DNA from: Actinomyces massiliensis 4401292
Lineage (GTDB): Bacteria; Actinomycetota; Actinomycetes; Actinomycetales; Actinomycetaceae
Assembly (NCBI RefSeq): GCF_000269805.1
Contig: NZ_JH711482.1
Span: 540,933-604,932, forward strand
Length of the DNA: 64,000 nt
Direction: 5' to 3'
Below are positions 18,538-30,944 of the stretch, piece by piece. The stretch's first letter is position 1; every line of letters begins with the position of its first letter. The notes beneath the pieces were generated by a model. The model did not search any database. It saw nothing but the letters and a program-made list of their open reading frames with translations, and was not told the DNA's origin. Position numbers and translations under genes: made by a program.

Positions 18538-19092
18538 TCATGACGCCGTTGCGGGCATGCCGGGAACCTCAGGCAGTTCCGGACGGCGCTGACGCCGCTG
18601 CGCCAGAAGCATGAGGGCGAGCTGCGGACCTGTTACTTTGAGCATGTCCGCGCTGATCGGACCCACCGGAGTCATACTGCGGTTAAGCCGATTCATCAAG
18701 CGGGTCGTTGACCCCATATGCGCCCATGCCCACTGCTCATCAGCCCAGAAAACCGCCACGAAGTCGTTGAACAGCACCTTCGCCGGCTGGAATCCAAGAG
18801 TCTGCTCCCACGGGATGAACCCGACAGAGAGCCCCGAGGTGTTGTCCCAGATGCCGTGGTCATCAATGACCAGAGCTGGGCGGAGCAGCATCCGCACACT
18901 CAGGAAGCCGAAGAAGCCGAAGACGACGACAGCCAGAAGTCCAATGACGAAAGGAACCATCTCGAACGGCTGAGAACCCAGGCAGCCGATGACCATGAGA
19001 AGACCGACCAACACGAAACCGATGGACCCGACGATCTGGAAAATCGAACGCCCCTTCGTGCGGGGCAGCTGAAGCGGAGGAAGATCCGACAT
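18538..19092 (-). CDS. Membrane protein of STM3941-like type, unknown function
   Basis: 184 residues with two hydrophobic helices in the first 80 residues (IVGSIGFVLVGLLMVIG, FVIGLLAVVVFGFFGFLSV) followed by a soluble domain that includes LVIDDHGIWDNTSGLSVGFIPWEQ, a pattern found in STM3941-like uncharacterised proteins. ATG at 19092 is preferred to 19128 because the upstream 12 codons look like leader sequence. Divergent from the CPBP protease gene. Confidence 0.65.
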   Translation of the reverse strand: MSDLPPLQLPRTKGRSIFQIVGSIGFVLVGLLMVIGCLGSQPFEMVPFVIGLLAVVVFGFFGFLSVRMLLRPALVIDDHGIWDNTSGLSVGFIPWEQTLGFQPAKVLFNDFVAVFWADEQWAWAHMGSTTRLMNRLNRSMTPVGPISADMLKVTGPQLALMLLAQRRQRRPELPEVPGMPATAS

Positions 19093-19255
19093 GTCCGCAT
19101 TCTCTCGCACTGGGGACAGGCTGGCCATAGGCTGACGGAACCGAATACCTACCGGAGGCGCTGGAGGCCGAAGGGCAGGAAGCGAGGCCTCTCGATGACA
19201 TCAGCAGGACTATGGTGGGAGCGAAAGATCCGGCTACGACTGGAGGCGCCCGCAC

Positions 19256-20227
19256 ATGGGCATAACCACCGCCATAACTACCGTCACAACCGCCCCCAAG
19301 AATGTGCACTGGCGAGCAATCGGCTTGTTCGTCGCGGTAGCGATGGGATCCGCTTTCGCCCTGGATGCGGTATGCGCTGCAACCGGCGGCTTGGGCACGC
19401 CTCAGGGAAAGCTGATCCTGGTCACCCGCATGTTCTCCCCCGCCCTGGCCTCATGGGTGGTCTGCCGCTTCGTCACCGGAGCGTCGTGGCTGCGCGCTGT
19501 CGGGCTGCGGCGCGGTTCGCCGCGCTCGGGCAACCGGAGACGCATTCTGACCTCGGCGCTCATAGGGATCCTGGTGGTCATGGCCGTCACCGCCGCCTAC
19601 CTCGCACTGGCGATCACCGTCGGTTGGTTTCACCCGGACTGGGCCATGACCGAGCAGATGGAGAAGCTGGCGGCCCTGGGCTCCTCAAAACCGCTCCCAC
19701 CGGCGCACATCTTCTTCATCCTCACGGTCGTCCAATGCCTCGTCGCCGGATGCACGATCAATGCCATCGTGGCTCTCGGCGAGGAGACCGGATGGAGGGG
19801 ATGGTTGCTCTCCGCCCTGTCTCCGCTCGGCACGACGCGCGCCGTCGTATTCACCGGTGCAGTGTGGGGCCTGTGGCACGCCCCTCTGATCGCCATGGGA
19901 TACGAGTACGAGCATCAGATCCCGGCTGCACTGGGCATCGTCCTGTTCACCATGTTCTGCATGGCCTTCGGCACCCTGCTGGCATGGTTGCGGGCACGAT
20001 CGGGCAGCATATGGCCTGCGGCGATCACGCATGGAACGCTGAATGCCTTCGCGACCCTGCCTCCGATTCTGGTCGCTCCGGAAGACTCCTGGGACCTGGT
20101 CACGTCCAGTATCGCGGGCGTACCCGCGGTGCTCATGATCATGGCGATAGCAGCAGTCCTGCTGAGCCGCCAACGCATCGAGCTGACGTCAGGCACTCGC
20201 CCGGAGGCCCTGGACAACATGACATGA
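19256..20227 (+). CDS. CPBP-family intramembrane metalloprotease (CAAX protease-like)
   Basis: 323 residues with eight or so hydrophobic segments. The catalytic first motif EExxxR is present as Glu176-Glu177-Thr-Gly-Trp-Arg181 in LGEETGWRG, and the second motif is AVWGLWHAPL. Bacterial members process or protect against peptides such as bacteriocins; the substrate here is unknown. Start follows GGAGGCG by about eight bases. It stands alone within the accessory stretch. Confidence 0.9.
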   Translation: MGITTAITTVTTAPKNVHWRAIGLFVAVAMGSAFALDAVCAATGGLGTPQGKLILVTRMFSPALASWVVCRFVTGASWLRAVGLRRGSPRSGNRRRILTSALIGILVVMAVTAAYLALAITVGWFHPDWAMTEQMEKLAALGSSKPLPPAHIFFILTVVQCLVAGCTINAIVALGEETGWRGWLLSALSPLGTTRAVVFTGAVWGLWHAPLIAMGYEYEHQIPAALGIVLFTMFCMAFGTLLAWLRARSGSIWPAAITHGTLNAFATLPPILVAPEDSWDLVTSSIAGVPAVLMIMAIAAVLLSRQRIELTSGTRPEALDNMT

Positions 20228-20684
20228 CCCGCGGTACCGGGTTGTCTCTCCCGGCCCACGGGCCCTTGTCACCGAGGCGCTCCGCACCCGTGTTCCCAAT
20301 CGGGGGAGCTCTCCTCCTTCGCCAGAGCGATCGGTCCCGGGCTCCCTTAAACCCGAGCCATCTCGGATGAAGCTGGTCACCGGGTTCCCCAACCCTCACA
20401 ACCTCGCCCGTCCGGCGGTGATTCATATAAAACACGTTGGAGCTGAATGCACACCCCTCCTCCGGCTGTGAAGAATCTGAGAATACAATCCCTGCAGATA
20501 TCGTGCAGATCTCGATGAATCCCGGCGGGCCTCGCGGGCACCGCATGCACCGCAAGCACTCGGTGCGCAGCCAGCAGCGGGCAATGACATTGAACTGAGC
20601 AGCGTAGACAGCCGTAGACAGCACAGAAACAACCGCCCGTGCGTGTTGTCGTGTCGTGCGGGGCGCAAGCGCGCCCGGAGGAGG
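20228..20684. other. Convergent intergenic region, no gene seen
   Basis: 457 bases between the 3' ends of the CPBP and rsmE genes. Short frames are open, without motifs or ribosome sites. A tandem GTAGACAGC pair occurs near 20604-20622. I see no clear terminator with a T-run. Confidence 0.45.
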
Positions 20685-21488
20685 TCAGCCCCACAGGCCG
20701 GCTCGCTGTGCAAGCACGGCGAGCGCGGCCGGTCCGGCGCTCGCCGTGCGCATGACGTGCGGCCCCAGCCTTACTGTCGTCGCCCCGGCCTCCTGCAGGG
20801 CGGCCGTCTCCTCAGCACCGATCCCGCCCTCGGGGCCGACGATGACGGCCACCATCGGCCGTTCGCAATCATCCGGATCCGGCAGGCGCACCCCGCCGAT
20901 AGGCGCCGCCGCCTCCTCGTGGAGTACCAGGACCACTCCCCCGGTCTGCGTCGTCTCACGCACCCACCGGGTGAGAGAACGTGTAGTGAGCAGCTCCCCG
21001 ACCTCGGGCACCCAGGCGCGTCGCGCCTGCTTGGTGGCCTCCCGAGCCGTCGCCTGCCACCGGGCTCGCCCCTTGGCGACCTTCGCCCCTCTCCATACCG
21101 ACACGCACCGCTCCGCCTGCCACGGCACTACCGCATCGACGCCCAGCTCGGTCGCAGTCTCCACGGCCTGCTCATCACGACCGCTCTTGGCCAGCGCCTG
21201 GACGAGGACCATTCGCACAGTCGATTCAGCTTCCTCCACTCGTTCCCGGACCCGTGCGGTCAGGCGGTCCCTAGCGCCGTTCGCACCGGCCCGCACCACC
21301 TCGCAGACGAGCCGCAGGCCAGCGCCATCGACCAGGTCCACACGCTCTCCGACCTGCAGCCGTCTCACCGTGACAGCATGGCGGGCCTCGGTTCCGGTCA
21401 GCGTCAGCATGTCGCCGATACGAGCCGTCTGCGCACCACCAGCCGGTTCGAGCGTACGGGGGGTCATGATGAAGACGGGAGCAGTCAC
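20685..21488 (-). CDS. rsmE: 16S rRNA (uracil1498-N3)-methyltransferase RsmE
   Basis: 267 residues. N-terminal PUA-like domain (GDMLTLTGTEARHAVTVRRLQVGERVDLVDGAG) and C-terminal SPOUT knot domain with VIVGPEGGIGAEET and the final LGPHVMRTASAGPAALAVLAQ. Uses S-adenosylmethionine to methylate U1498 of 16S rRNA. In many actinobacteria it follows dnaJ directly; here the plus-strand yggS gene lies between them. Confidence 0.94.
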   Translation of the reverse strand: MTAPVFIMTPRTLEPAGGAQTARIGDMLTLTGTEARHAVTVRRLQVGERVDLVDGAGLRLVCEVVRAGANGARDRLTARVRERVEEAESTVRMVLVQALAKSGRDEQAVETATELGVDAVVPWQAERCVSVWRGAKVAKGRARWQATAREATKQARRAWVPEVGELLTTRSLTRWVRETTQTGGVVLVLHEEAAAPIGGVRLPDPDDCERPMVAVIVGPEGGIGAEETAALQEAGATTVRLGPHVMRTASAGPAALAVLAQRAGLWG

Positions 21489-21556
21489 AAGCGCAGCCTA
21501 TGGTCGTTGTCGAATCGACCGGGACCGGCACAGCCGCCGGTGCTAGCGTCGCGGGC

Positions 21557-22396
21557 ATGACCGAGCCGCAGCCGCCGCTTTCCGACCGTTCTCCCTCCCC
21601 CACGAGACCCGGGTCCGCCAGATCCGCCACTGCCGCCACCGTGGAGGACTATCGGCACAACCTGGAGACGGTTCGCGCCCAGATCGTCTCCGCCGCCGAG
21701 CGCGCCGGACGCGACGCCGCCGAGATCCGTCTGCTGCCCGTGTCCAAGACTGTCCCCGAGGAGCGGCTGCGCATCGCCCACGCCGCTGGCATCACCCATA
21801 TGGGTGAGAACAAGGTCCAGGAGGCCAAGCGGAAGGCCGAGAACCTGGCGGGCCTGGGCATCCACTGGGCCGTTATCGGCCATCTGCAGACCAATAAGGC
21901 CAAGGATGTGGCGGCCTTCGCCGACGAGTTCCAGGCCCTGGACTCCCTGCGCGTGGCTGAAGCCCTCGACCGGCGCCTGCAGGCGGCAGGCCGGGACCTG
22001 GACGTCTACGTGCAGGTCAACTCCTCGGGCGAGACCTCCAAGTTCGGACTCGAGCCCGGCAAGGTGCCGGCCTTCCTGAAGGCTCTACCCGCCTACTCCT
22101 CGCTGCGCGTGCGCGGGCTCATGACGCTGGCCGCCCACACCGAGGACGAGGCGCGCATCCGCGAGTGCTTCCGCCTCATGCGGTCTCTGCGCGACGCCGG
22201 GCTTCAGGCCGGCACCATCGGCGATGGCCAGCTGTCGATGGGCATGAGCGGAGACTTCGAACTCGCCATTGAGGGCGGCTCGACCTGTGTGCGGGTCGGA
22301 CAGGCGATCTTCGGACCGCGCCCGACCCCGGACTCTCACTACTGGCCCGAGGACGGTGCCGCACAGGCAGCCCCCTCAGAGCCATCAGAGGCCTAG
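21557..22396 (+). CDS. yggS: YggS-family pyridoxal phosphate homeostasis protein
   Basis: 279 residues. The PLP lysine is in LLPVSKTV near residue 60; further family signatures are GENKVQEAKRKAE, HWAVIGHLQTNKAKD and MSMGMSGDFELAIEGGSTCVRVGQAIFG. The protein is a PLP carrier/homeostasis factor, not an enzyme of known reaction. The first 30 residues are a non-conserved extension; ATG at 21557 is chosen over 21500. Its opposite orientation within the hrcA-dnaJ-rsmE block is unusual, since yggS normally sits near ftsZ. Confidence 0.92.
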   Translation: MTEPQPPLSDRSPSPTRPGSARSATAATVEDYRHNLETVRAQIVSAAERAGRDAAEIRLLPVSKTVPEERLRIAHAAGITHMGENKVQEAKRKAENLAGLGIHWAVIGHLQTNKAKDVAAFADEFQALDSLRVAEALDRRLQAAGRDLDVYVQVNSSGETSKFGLEPGKVPAFLKALPAYSSLRVRGLMTLAAHTEDEARIRECFRLMRSLRDAGLQAGTIGDGQLSMGMSGDFELAIEGGSTCVRVGQAIFGPRPTPDSHYWPEDGAAQAAPSEPSEA

Positions 22397-22435
22397 CACG
22401 GCCCAGCACGGCCCAGCGACGAGAGGCGCCCGTCC

Positions 22436-23560
22436 TCAGCGGCGTCTGGACTTCCCCTTGAGCTTGCCGAACAGGGATTCGTCCTTGGCAGGCGAGTGGC
22501 CGTCCTCGCCTCGTAAAGCGGCGAGCTCTGTGAGCAACTGATGCTGCCGATCATCCAGCTTGGTGGGCGTCTCCACCACGATCTGGACATGCAGGTCGCC
22601 GCGCCCGGAACGGCGCAGGCGCCCTACGCCCAAACCGGAGAGAACCACCTCATCGCCGCTCTGAGTGCCCGGCTTGACCGACACGGTCCGCTCGCCGTCC
22701 AGGGTCGACAGCGGGAAACTCGCTCCCAGCGCCGCCGCCGTCATGGGCACGCGCAGTTCGGTGTACAAGTCGTCGCCAGTGCGCGAGAGGGCCTCATCGC
22801 GGGTCTCGTGGATCTCGACATACAGATCACCGTTCGGACCGCCAGCCGGACCGGCTTCGCCACGCCCGGACATGCGGATACGGGTTCCCGCGGACACTCC
22901 GGCCGGGACGTTGACATCAATGGTGGTATGCACGCGCTTGCGGCCCTCGCCGTCGCATTCGCGGCACGGAGAGGCGATCACAGTGCCGAAGCCCTGACAG
23001 CGCGGGCACGGGGAGGAGGTCACCACGTTGCCCAAGAAGGAGCGCTGCATGCGCTGAATGGAGCCTTGGCCATTGCACTCCGAGCAGGTCACAGGCCTGG
23101 TGCCCTCGGCGCAGCATGAACCGCCGCAGGTCTCACAGGTGACGTAGGTGTCGATGGGCAGAGTCTTGGTCGCCCCGAAGGCCACGTCGACCAGATCCAC
23201 CTCGAGGGCGACCAGGGAGTCCTGGCCGCGCCGCGCCCGGGAGGCCGGGCCGCGCGAGGCCGCGCCGCCGCCGAAGAACGCCTGCTGGAGGAAGTCCCCG
23301 AAGCCGCCCAGGTCCGAGGCGCTGAAGCCCCCCGCCCCGAAGCCGCCGGTCACGGCATCCTCGCCGCCGAGGTCGTACATCTGACGCTTATCGGAGTCCG
23401 CGAGGACCTCATAAGCGGCATTGACGGCTTTGAACTCGTCCTCGTGGCCGGGGCCGGCCACATCGGGGTGCAGCTTGCGGGCCTTCTTCTTATAGGCCCG
23501 CCTGATCTCGTCGGTGGTGGCCTGGCGGCTCACGCCGAGGATCTCGTAGTAGTCGCTCAC
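22436..23560 (-). CDS. dnaJ: Molecular chaperone DnaJ (DnaJ2 type)
   Basis: 374 residues from a GTG start. J domain with HPD (ARKLHPDVAG), Gly/Phe linker (GGFGAGGFSASDLGGFGDFL), four zinc repeats, then substrate-binding domains. The first zinc repeat is CETCGGSC, with Cys in place of the final Gly; the others are CSECNGQG, CPRCQGFG and CRECDGEG. It works with DnaK and GrpE in protein folding. Directly downstream of hrcA (126 bases), so controlled by HrcA/CIRCE. Confidence 0.95.
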   Translation of the reverse strand: MSDYYEILGVSRQATTDEIRRAYKKKARKLHPDVAGPGHEDEFKAVNAAYEVLADSDKRQMYDLGGEDAVTGGFGAGGFSASDLGGFGDFLQQAFFGGGAASRGPASRARRGQDSLVALEVDLVDVAFGATKTLPIDTYVTCETCGGSCCAEGTRPVTCSECNGQGSIQRMQRSFLGNVVTSSPCPRCQGFGTVIASPCRECDGEGRKRVHTTIDVNVPAGVSAGTRIRMSGRGEAGPAGGPNGDLYVEIHETRDEALSRTGDDLYTELRVPMTAAALGASFPLSTLDGERTVSVKPGTQSGDEVVLSGLGVGRLRRSGRGDLHVQIVVETPTKLDDRQHQLLTELAALRGEDGHSPAKDESLFGKLKGKSRRR

Positions 23561-23686
23561 GCTTGGTCGTACTCTCTGAGTCGGTGTCGGAAGAGGTCTT
23601 GGAAGAGGTGGTAGGTGATCTCCGGCCGGGACGGACCGGATGCAGTGGTCGCGGAACAGCCCGGGCGGCACCCTGATGCTGGTCCT

Positions 23687-24751
23687 CTATGGGATGGCGT
23701 CGTCGGTCTCGGCCAGGAAGCGGGACAGATAGCGGGCCACGGCCCGCACCGCGGCCATGGTGGCCGGGTAGTCCATGCGAGTGGGACCGATAATGCCCAG
23801 GTGCGCGACGACGTCCCCGGCGCCCGCCCCATAGGAGGCGGTCACGACCGAGGCCTCGGACAGCGCATCGTCGTGATTCTCGCTGCCGATCGATACGCGC
23901 ATATCCGCGCTGGCCCCCGAGCGCGACAGCCCGGAGGCGGGGTCATCGGTGAACAGGCGCAGCAACACCACCTGCTCCTCGACGGCGTCCAGCAGCGGGC
24001 CGAGCGAGGAGAAATCGGGGGTGGCGCGGGCCAGGTTGGCGGTGCCGGCCACGACAATGCGCTCCTCGCCGTCGGGACGCAGCGCTTCGATCAGCTCATC
24101 GGCCACGGCAGTCAGCAGGAGCCTGTCCTCCTCGGGAGCCCGCTCGGCCAAGGAGGTGAGAATGGGGACGACGTCGGCAGCGATGCGGCCGACCAGTGCG
24201 GCATTCATGCGGGTGCGCAAGGACTCCAGGACCAGTGGATCAACCACGCGCCCTGCGGGCATGGAGACCGTGCGCTGCTCGACGCGGCCGGTGTCGGTGA
24301 TGATCACGAGCAGCACGCGTGTGGGCCCCAGGGCAACCAGCTCGAGGTGACGTAGAGCTGTGCGACGCAGACTGGGGTACTCCACGACGGCGAGCTGTCC
24401 CGTGAGCTGAGCCAGGGCCCGCACGGTGCGGGCCACGACCTGCTCCAAGTCGACAGCGCCTGACAGCAACGCGGTGATGGCACGGCGCTCAGGAGCAGAC
24501 AGGGGCTTGACCCGGGCGACCTCATCGACGAAGAGGCGGTAGCCCTTCTCGGTGGGCACGCGTCCGGCGCTGGTGTGCGGCTGGTGGATGTACCCCTCAT
24601 CCTCCAGGGCAGCCATGTCATTGCGGATCGTCGCCGGAGACACGCCGAGCCGATAGCGCTCGACCAGGGCGCGCGAGCCGACGGGCTCCCGGGTGCGCAC
24701 GTAGTCCGTGACGATCGCTGAGAGGACCTTCAGTCGGCGGTCGTCGGCCAT
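23687..24751 (-). CDS. hrcA: Heat-inducible transcription repressor HrcA
   Basis: 354 residues. N-terminal winged helix (YVRTREPVGSRALVERYRLGVSPATIRNDMAALEDEGYI) and C-terminal GAF-like regulatory domain ending in IGPTRMDYPATMAAVRAV. Represses chaperone genes by binding CIRCE; a CIRCE element lies at 24781-24807, 30 bases before its ATG, so it is autoregulated. ATG at 24751 is chosen because the preceding 12 in-frame codons run into the operator region. Confidence 0.95.
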   Translation of the reverse strand: MADDRRLKVLSAIVTDYVRTREPVGSRALVERYRLGVSPATIRNDMAALEDEGYIHQPHTSAGRVPTEKGYRLFVDEVARVKPLSAPERRAITALLSGAVDLEQVVARTVRALAQLTGQLAVVEYPSLRRTALRHLELVALGPTRVLLVIITDTGRVEQRTVSMPAGRVVDPLVLESLRTRMNAALVGRIAADVVPILTSLAERAPEEDRLLLTAVADELIEALRPDGEERIVVAGTANLARATPDFSSLGPLLDAVEEQVVLLRLFTDDPASGLSRSGASADMRVSIGSENHDDALSEASVVTASYGAGAGDVVAHLGIIGPTRMDYPATMAAVRAVARYLSRFLAETDDAIP

Positions 24752-24780
24752 AGTCGCCCTCCTTCCTCGCCGGCGGCCTG

Positions 24781-24807
24781 TTAGCACTCGTGGAGTGTGA
24801 GTGCCAT
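24781..24807. promoter_or_regulatory. CIRCE operator (HrcA binding site)
   Basis: TTAGCACTC at 24781-24789, nine spacer bases, then GAGTGCCAT at 24799-24807. The left arm is the exact CIRCE consensus; the right arm keeps GAGTGC and departs at the last three bases. It lies between hrcA and the divergent DUF3097 gene, so it could influence both. Confidence 0.85.
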
Positions 24808-24861
24808 CCTACGCCGGAGCTCGGCGGGTCAACGGCGCTACCGGCGTGACCTTCCCCTACC

Positions 24862-25938
24862 GTGCCCAGGGTGAACGCGACGCCCTACCGCTCCCGCCCG
24901 ACTCCCGGTTCGACCGTCGAACGCCGTAAGGCGCTGCGCGCCCAAGCGGCCGCGGAGACCGCCGGCAAGCCCCCCGGCCCGCGGCCCGGCGGACGGCGCC
25001 CATCAACCACGGGGTCCGCAACTCCTGCGACGGCGCGACCGTCCAACTCGAATCGCTACGGAGGCGACGTACTGGCGGCTGATCCGCACCGAACGGGTCC
25101 GCACGCGACGCGACCCGAATCGGTGCATGTGGCCCTGGAGCGCGGCATGGTCCTGGAGGATCGGGAGACCGGCTTCGTCGGGGCGGCGGTGGCCGTGGAG
25201 AAGTCCGGTGGGCGCCACATCGTCGTCCTGGAGGACCGCCGGGGCGTGCGCCGCGGTTTCCCCCTGGGCGGTGGCTTCTGGTTGGAGGGGCGCCCCGTGA
25301 TCGTCGATCCTCCGCGGCCGCGTACCCGGGCGCCCCGGGGGCCGATCAGCGCGGGCGGTCGCAAACTCACGGCGTCGGGCTCCTATGCCGTGGAGGGCGA
25401 AGAGGCGAAAGTCGCGCGGGCCTCGCGCATCTGGGTGGAGGGCAAGCACGACGCCGAGCTGGTCGAGAAGGTGTGGGGCGATGACCTGCGTCATGAGGGC
25501 GTCGTCGTGCTCATGCTCGACGGCGTGGACAACCTCGAGGAGGTCATGGCCGACTTCGGCCCCTGCCCCGAGCGGCGCGCCGGCGTGCTCGTGGACCATC
25601 TCGTGGCCGGCTCCAAGGAGTCCCGGATCGCCCAGGGCGTGTGCGACATGCCCGGCGGCGAGAATGTGCTGGTGCTGGGTCACCCCTATGTGGACGTGTG
25701 GCAGGCGGTCAAGCCCGAGCGCGTAGGGCTGCGGGAGTGGCCCCGCGTGCCGCGGGGCACCGACATCAAGCACGGCACCCTCGAGGCGCTCGGCTGGCCT
25801 CACGCCACCCAGGCGGATGTGGCCCGGGGCTGGCAGCGGATCCTGGCGACGGTGCGCACCTACAAGGATCTCGAACCGAGCCTGCTGGGCCGCATGGAGG
25901 AGCTCATCGACTTCGTCACCGCCCCGGGCACCCGCTGA
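24862..25938 (+). CDS. DUF3097 family protein
   Basis: 358 residues from a GTG start. The conserved actinobacterial DUF3097 region spans about residues 75-358, including ALERGMVLEDRETGFVGA, RIWVEGKHDAELVEKVWGDDL and HPYVDVWQAVKPERVGL. The VEGKHDAEL stretch resembles the acidic start of TOPRIM folds, but function is unknown. The first 70 residues are a basic, Pro/Arg-rich tail. In relatives it is usually on the same strand as hrcA; here it is divergent, with the CIRCE site in the shared promoter region. Confidence 0.88.
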   Translation: MPRVNATPYRSRPTPGSTVERRKALRAQAAAETAGKPPGPRPGGRRPSTTGSATPATARPSNSNRYGGDVLAADPHRTGPHATRPESVHVALERGMVLEDRETGFVGAAVAVEKSGGRHIVVLEDRRGVRRGFPLGGGFWLEGRPVIVDPPRPRTRAPRGPISAGGRKLTASGSYAVEGEEAKVARASRIWVEGKHDAELVEKVWGDDLRHEGVVVLMLDGVDNLEEVMADFGPCPERRAGVLVDHLVAGSKESRIAQGVCDMPGGENVLVLGHPYVDVWQAVKPERVGLREWPRVPRGTDIKHGTLEALGWPHATQADVARGWQRILATVRTYKDLEPSLLGRMEELIDFVTAPGTR

Positions 25939-26037
25939 CCCCTCCCCCAGCGCCCAGCACTACGGTCGGTCGAGCTCCCAAGCCCGTCGGAAACTCGACC
26001 CATGAGTATGCGGGGTGCCCCAAGACTCCCCAGTGGT

Positions 26038-27441
26038 TCAGTCGTCGACGAGGGCAAGGCGCCGTCCGGCGCGGATCAGACGCACGTTATTGGCCAGCAG
26101 CAGCACGACACCGAGCCCGCCGACCGCCTTGACCCAGAGGGGCTCGGCGATGAACAGGCACACCATCACCGCCAGGACCGGTACAAGGCGGGTGAGAGTC
26201 CGCACGACGTAGCCGCCGAAGGAGGGCATCTCGACTCCCCGGGAATCGGCCACGAACTTGACCATGAAATTGGGGCCGTTGCCGATGTAGGTGATCGCCC
26301 CGCACAGCACCGCGCCCAGCGAGATCGACACGAGGTAGACCTCGGGCACCCCGGCGACAGTGGCACCACCGGGGTGGGGCACCTGCCCCGCCATTTCGAA
26401 GAATGTCGCGTAGGTCGGGGCGTTGTCCAGCACAGAGGACAGTCCCCCGGTGAAGATGAAGAAAGTGACCTGGTTCAAGGGCAGAGACCCCGCCACCTCA
26501 TCGAGATAGTGCAGCGCCGGGATCATGGTCAGGAAGATGCCGATGAACAGGGTGGCGACCTCGGCGATCGGCCCCCACTCGAACTGGTTGTCCTCGAAAC
26601 GCGCTCGTTTGTCGCCCAAGATGTAGGACGCCCCGGCGGCCGCAAGCATGATGATCTCGCGCAGCGGCACCCAGTCCATGGCGGTGGCGTGCCCGGCCTC
26701 AATGGCCTCGGCATTCACGGACGGCGCGAAGGCGACTGCCAAGATGATGACGAGGAACCATACGAAGTTGGTGGCTCCGCGCAGTCCCAGCGGCTCGATC
26801 TCCGTGCGATCCAGGCGGACGGAGGCGGCGGGCTCCTGCGCGTGGTAGTAGGTGTCCAGGGAGAAGTAGGCGGCCAGCAGCATCGCGTTGACGAACAGCC
26901 ACTCCGGGAGGAGATGGAGAGTCCAGGTGAAGGGCACTCCGCGGAGGAATCCGAGGAAGAGCGGCGGATCGCCCAGGGGCGTGAGCAGACCGCCGCAGTT
27001 GGCCACGATGAAAATGGCGAATAGCACCGTGTGGACCCGATACCGACGCTCGGCGTTGGTGTTGAGCAACGGGCGGATCAGAAGCATGGCCGCGCCAGTC
27101 GTACCCACGAAGCTCGCGAGAACGGCTCCGATGGCCAGGAAGACAGTGTTATTGCGCGGGGTGGCCTCAATATCGCCTTTGAGGAAGATACCGCCCGAAA
27201 CGATGAAGAGCGCCAGAAGCAGAGCGATGAACTGCCCGTACTCGACGACGGCGGCGAATACGATTTCCCATCCCCCGGCAACCCACATCCATACGGCCAC
27301 GGGCAGCCCCAGGACCAGAGCAACAGCGAGTTGACTGGAGCGCCGCTCCCACCAGTGCGTTGTGGCCGGCACGAGTGGAAGCACCGCAATGCCGGCAAGC
27401 ATGGCGGCGAAGGGCAGGACGGACCACCACTGCAACTGCAC
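26038..27441 (-). CDS. Sodium:proton antiporter / anion permease of NhaD-ArsB (ion transporter superfamily) type
   Basis: 467 residues and about 12 hydrophobic segments. Hallmarks are ANCGGLLTPLGDPPLFLGFLRGVP in the middle and a matching repeat with GGLSSVLDNAPTYATFFEMA near the end, as in UIT3/NhaD-like carriers. Ion choice is inferred. GTG at 27441 is taken as start because GAGGAG sits six bases before it; the open frame continues to 27489. Single-gene unit with a G-run cluster upstream. Confidence 0.85.
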   Translation of the reverse strand: MQLQWWSVLPFAAMLAGIAVLPLVPATTHWWERRSSQLAVALVLGLPVAVWMWVAGGWEIVFAAVVEYGQFIALLLALFIVSGGIFLKGDIEATPRNNTVFLAIGAVLASFVGTTGAAMLLIRPLLNTNAERRYRVHTVLFAIFIVANCGGLLTPLGDPPLFLGFLRGVPFTWTLHLLPEWLFVNAMLLAAYFSLDTYYHAQEPAASVRLDRTEIEPLGLRGATNFVWFLVIILAVAFAPSVNAEAIEAGHATAMDWVPLREIIMLAAAGASYILGDKRARFEDNQFEWGPIAEVATLFIGIFLTMIPALHYLDEVAGSLPLNQVTFFIFTGGLSSVLDNAPTYATFFEMAGQVPHPGGATVAGVPEVYLVSISLGAVLCGAITYIGNGPNFMVKFVADSRGVEMPSFGGYVVRTLTRLVPVLAVMVCLFIAEPLWVKAVGGLGVVLLLANNVRLIRAGRRLALVDD

Positions 27442-27552
27442 GATGAACTCCTCGGATCGGGGCGGCGGAGAACCGCCGTGCCCGCCCACTTTACGACGAC
27501 CCGCGCCCCGCTTGCCCGAACCGTCCGTGAAAAGTGCTGAAGTCTCCTTAGT

Positions 27553-27588
27553 CCCCTTTTGACCCCCTTAGTCTTCTCCCCCTTTCCC
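27553..27588 (-). other. Pyrimidine/G-run tract upstream of the antiporter
   Basis: Plus-strand C-runs at 27553-27556, 27563-27567, 27578-27582 and 27586-27588 give four G-runs on the minus strand, about 110 bases upstream of the antiporter start. It shares the CCCCTTT(T)GAC string with the tract at 16090-16099. The rest of 27442-27715 holds no gene. Confidence 0.4.
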
Positions 27589-27715
27589 GGACTCCCTTGA
27601 CTCCCTCTCAGCGTCCGCAGTCCGGCAGAGGGTTGGGCATGAGCGTCGGGTTGAGAACCGCCCCCACAGGGCCGCGTGCAGAGCGGTTGTCCAGCACGAT
27701 CGGATGCGTCAGGGC

Positions 27716-30682
<2,967 letters not shown>

Positions 30683-30944
30683 TGAAGGAGCGCTCTCTTC
30701 CGTCGTGTGTGAGATGCCGGTGGGCGCACGCCCCCTGCCCCGGAGAAGGAGGGGAGGCGCCTGCTGACACTCAGCCTATCGCTGGTTCGCGCACCTTTTC
30801 GGCGCCGTCCGGGTGACGGGTGCGAGGTGCAGATCACGGCGAGGGCTCCGACCGACCGCGCACGAGCCTGTTGATGGCGACCCCGAACGCCGGTGGGACA
30901 GGTCGGCTATGACCGGCTATGACCGGCACAGCGTGGGGCAGAGC

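Noticed and set aside
30683-30944. Possible T-box leader before leuS
   Set aside because: No T-box sequence or specifier-like structure could be recognised in these 262 bases.
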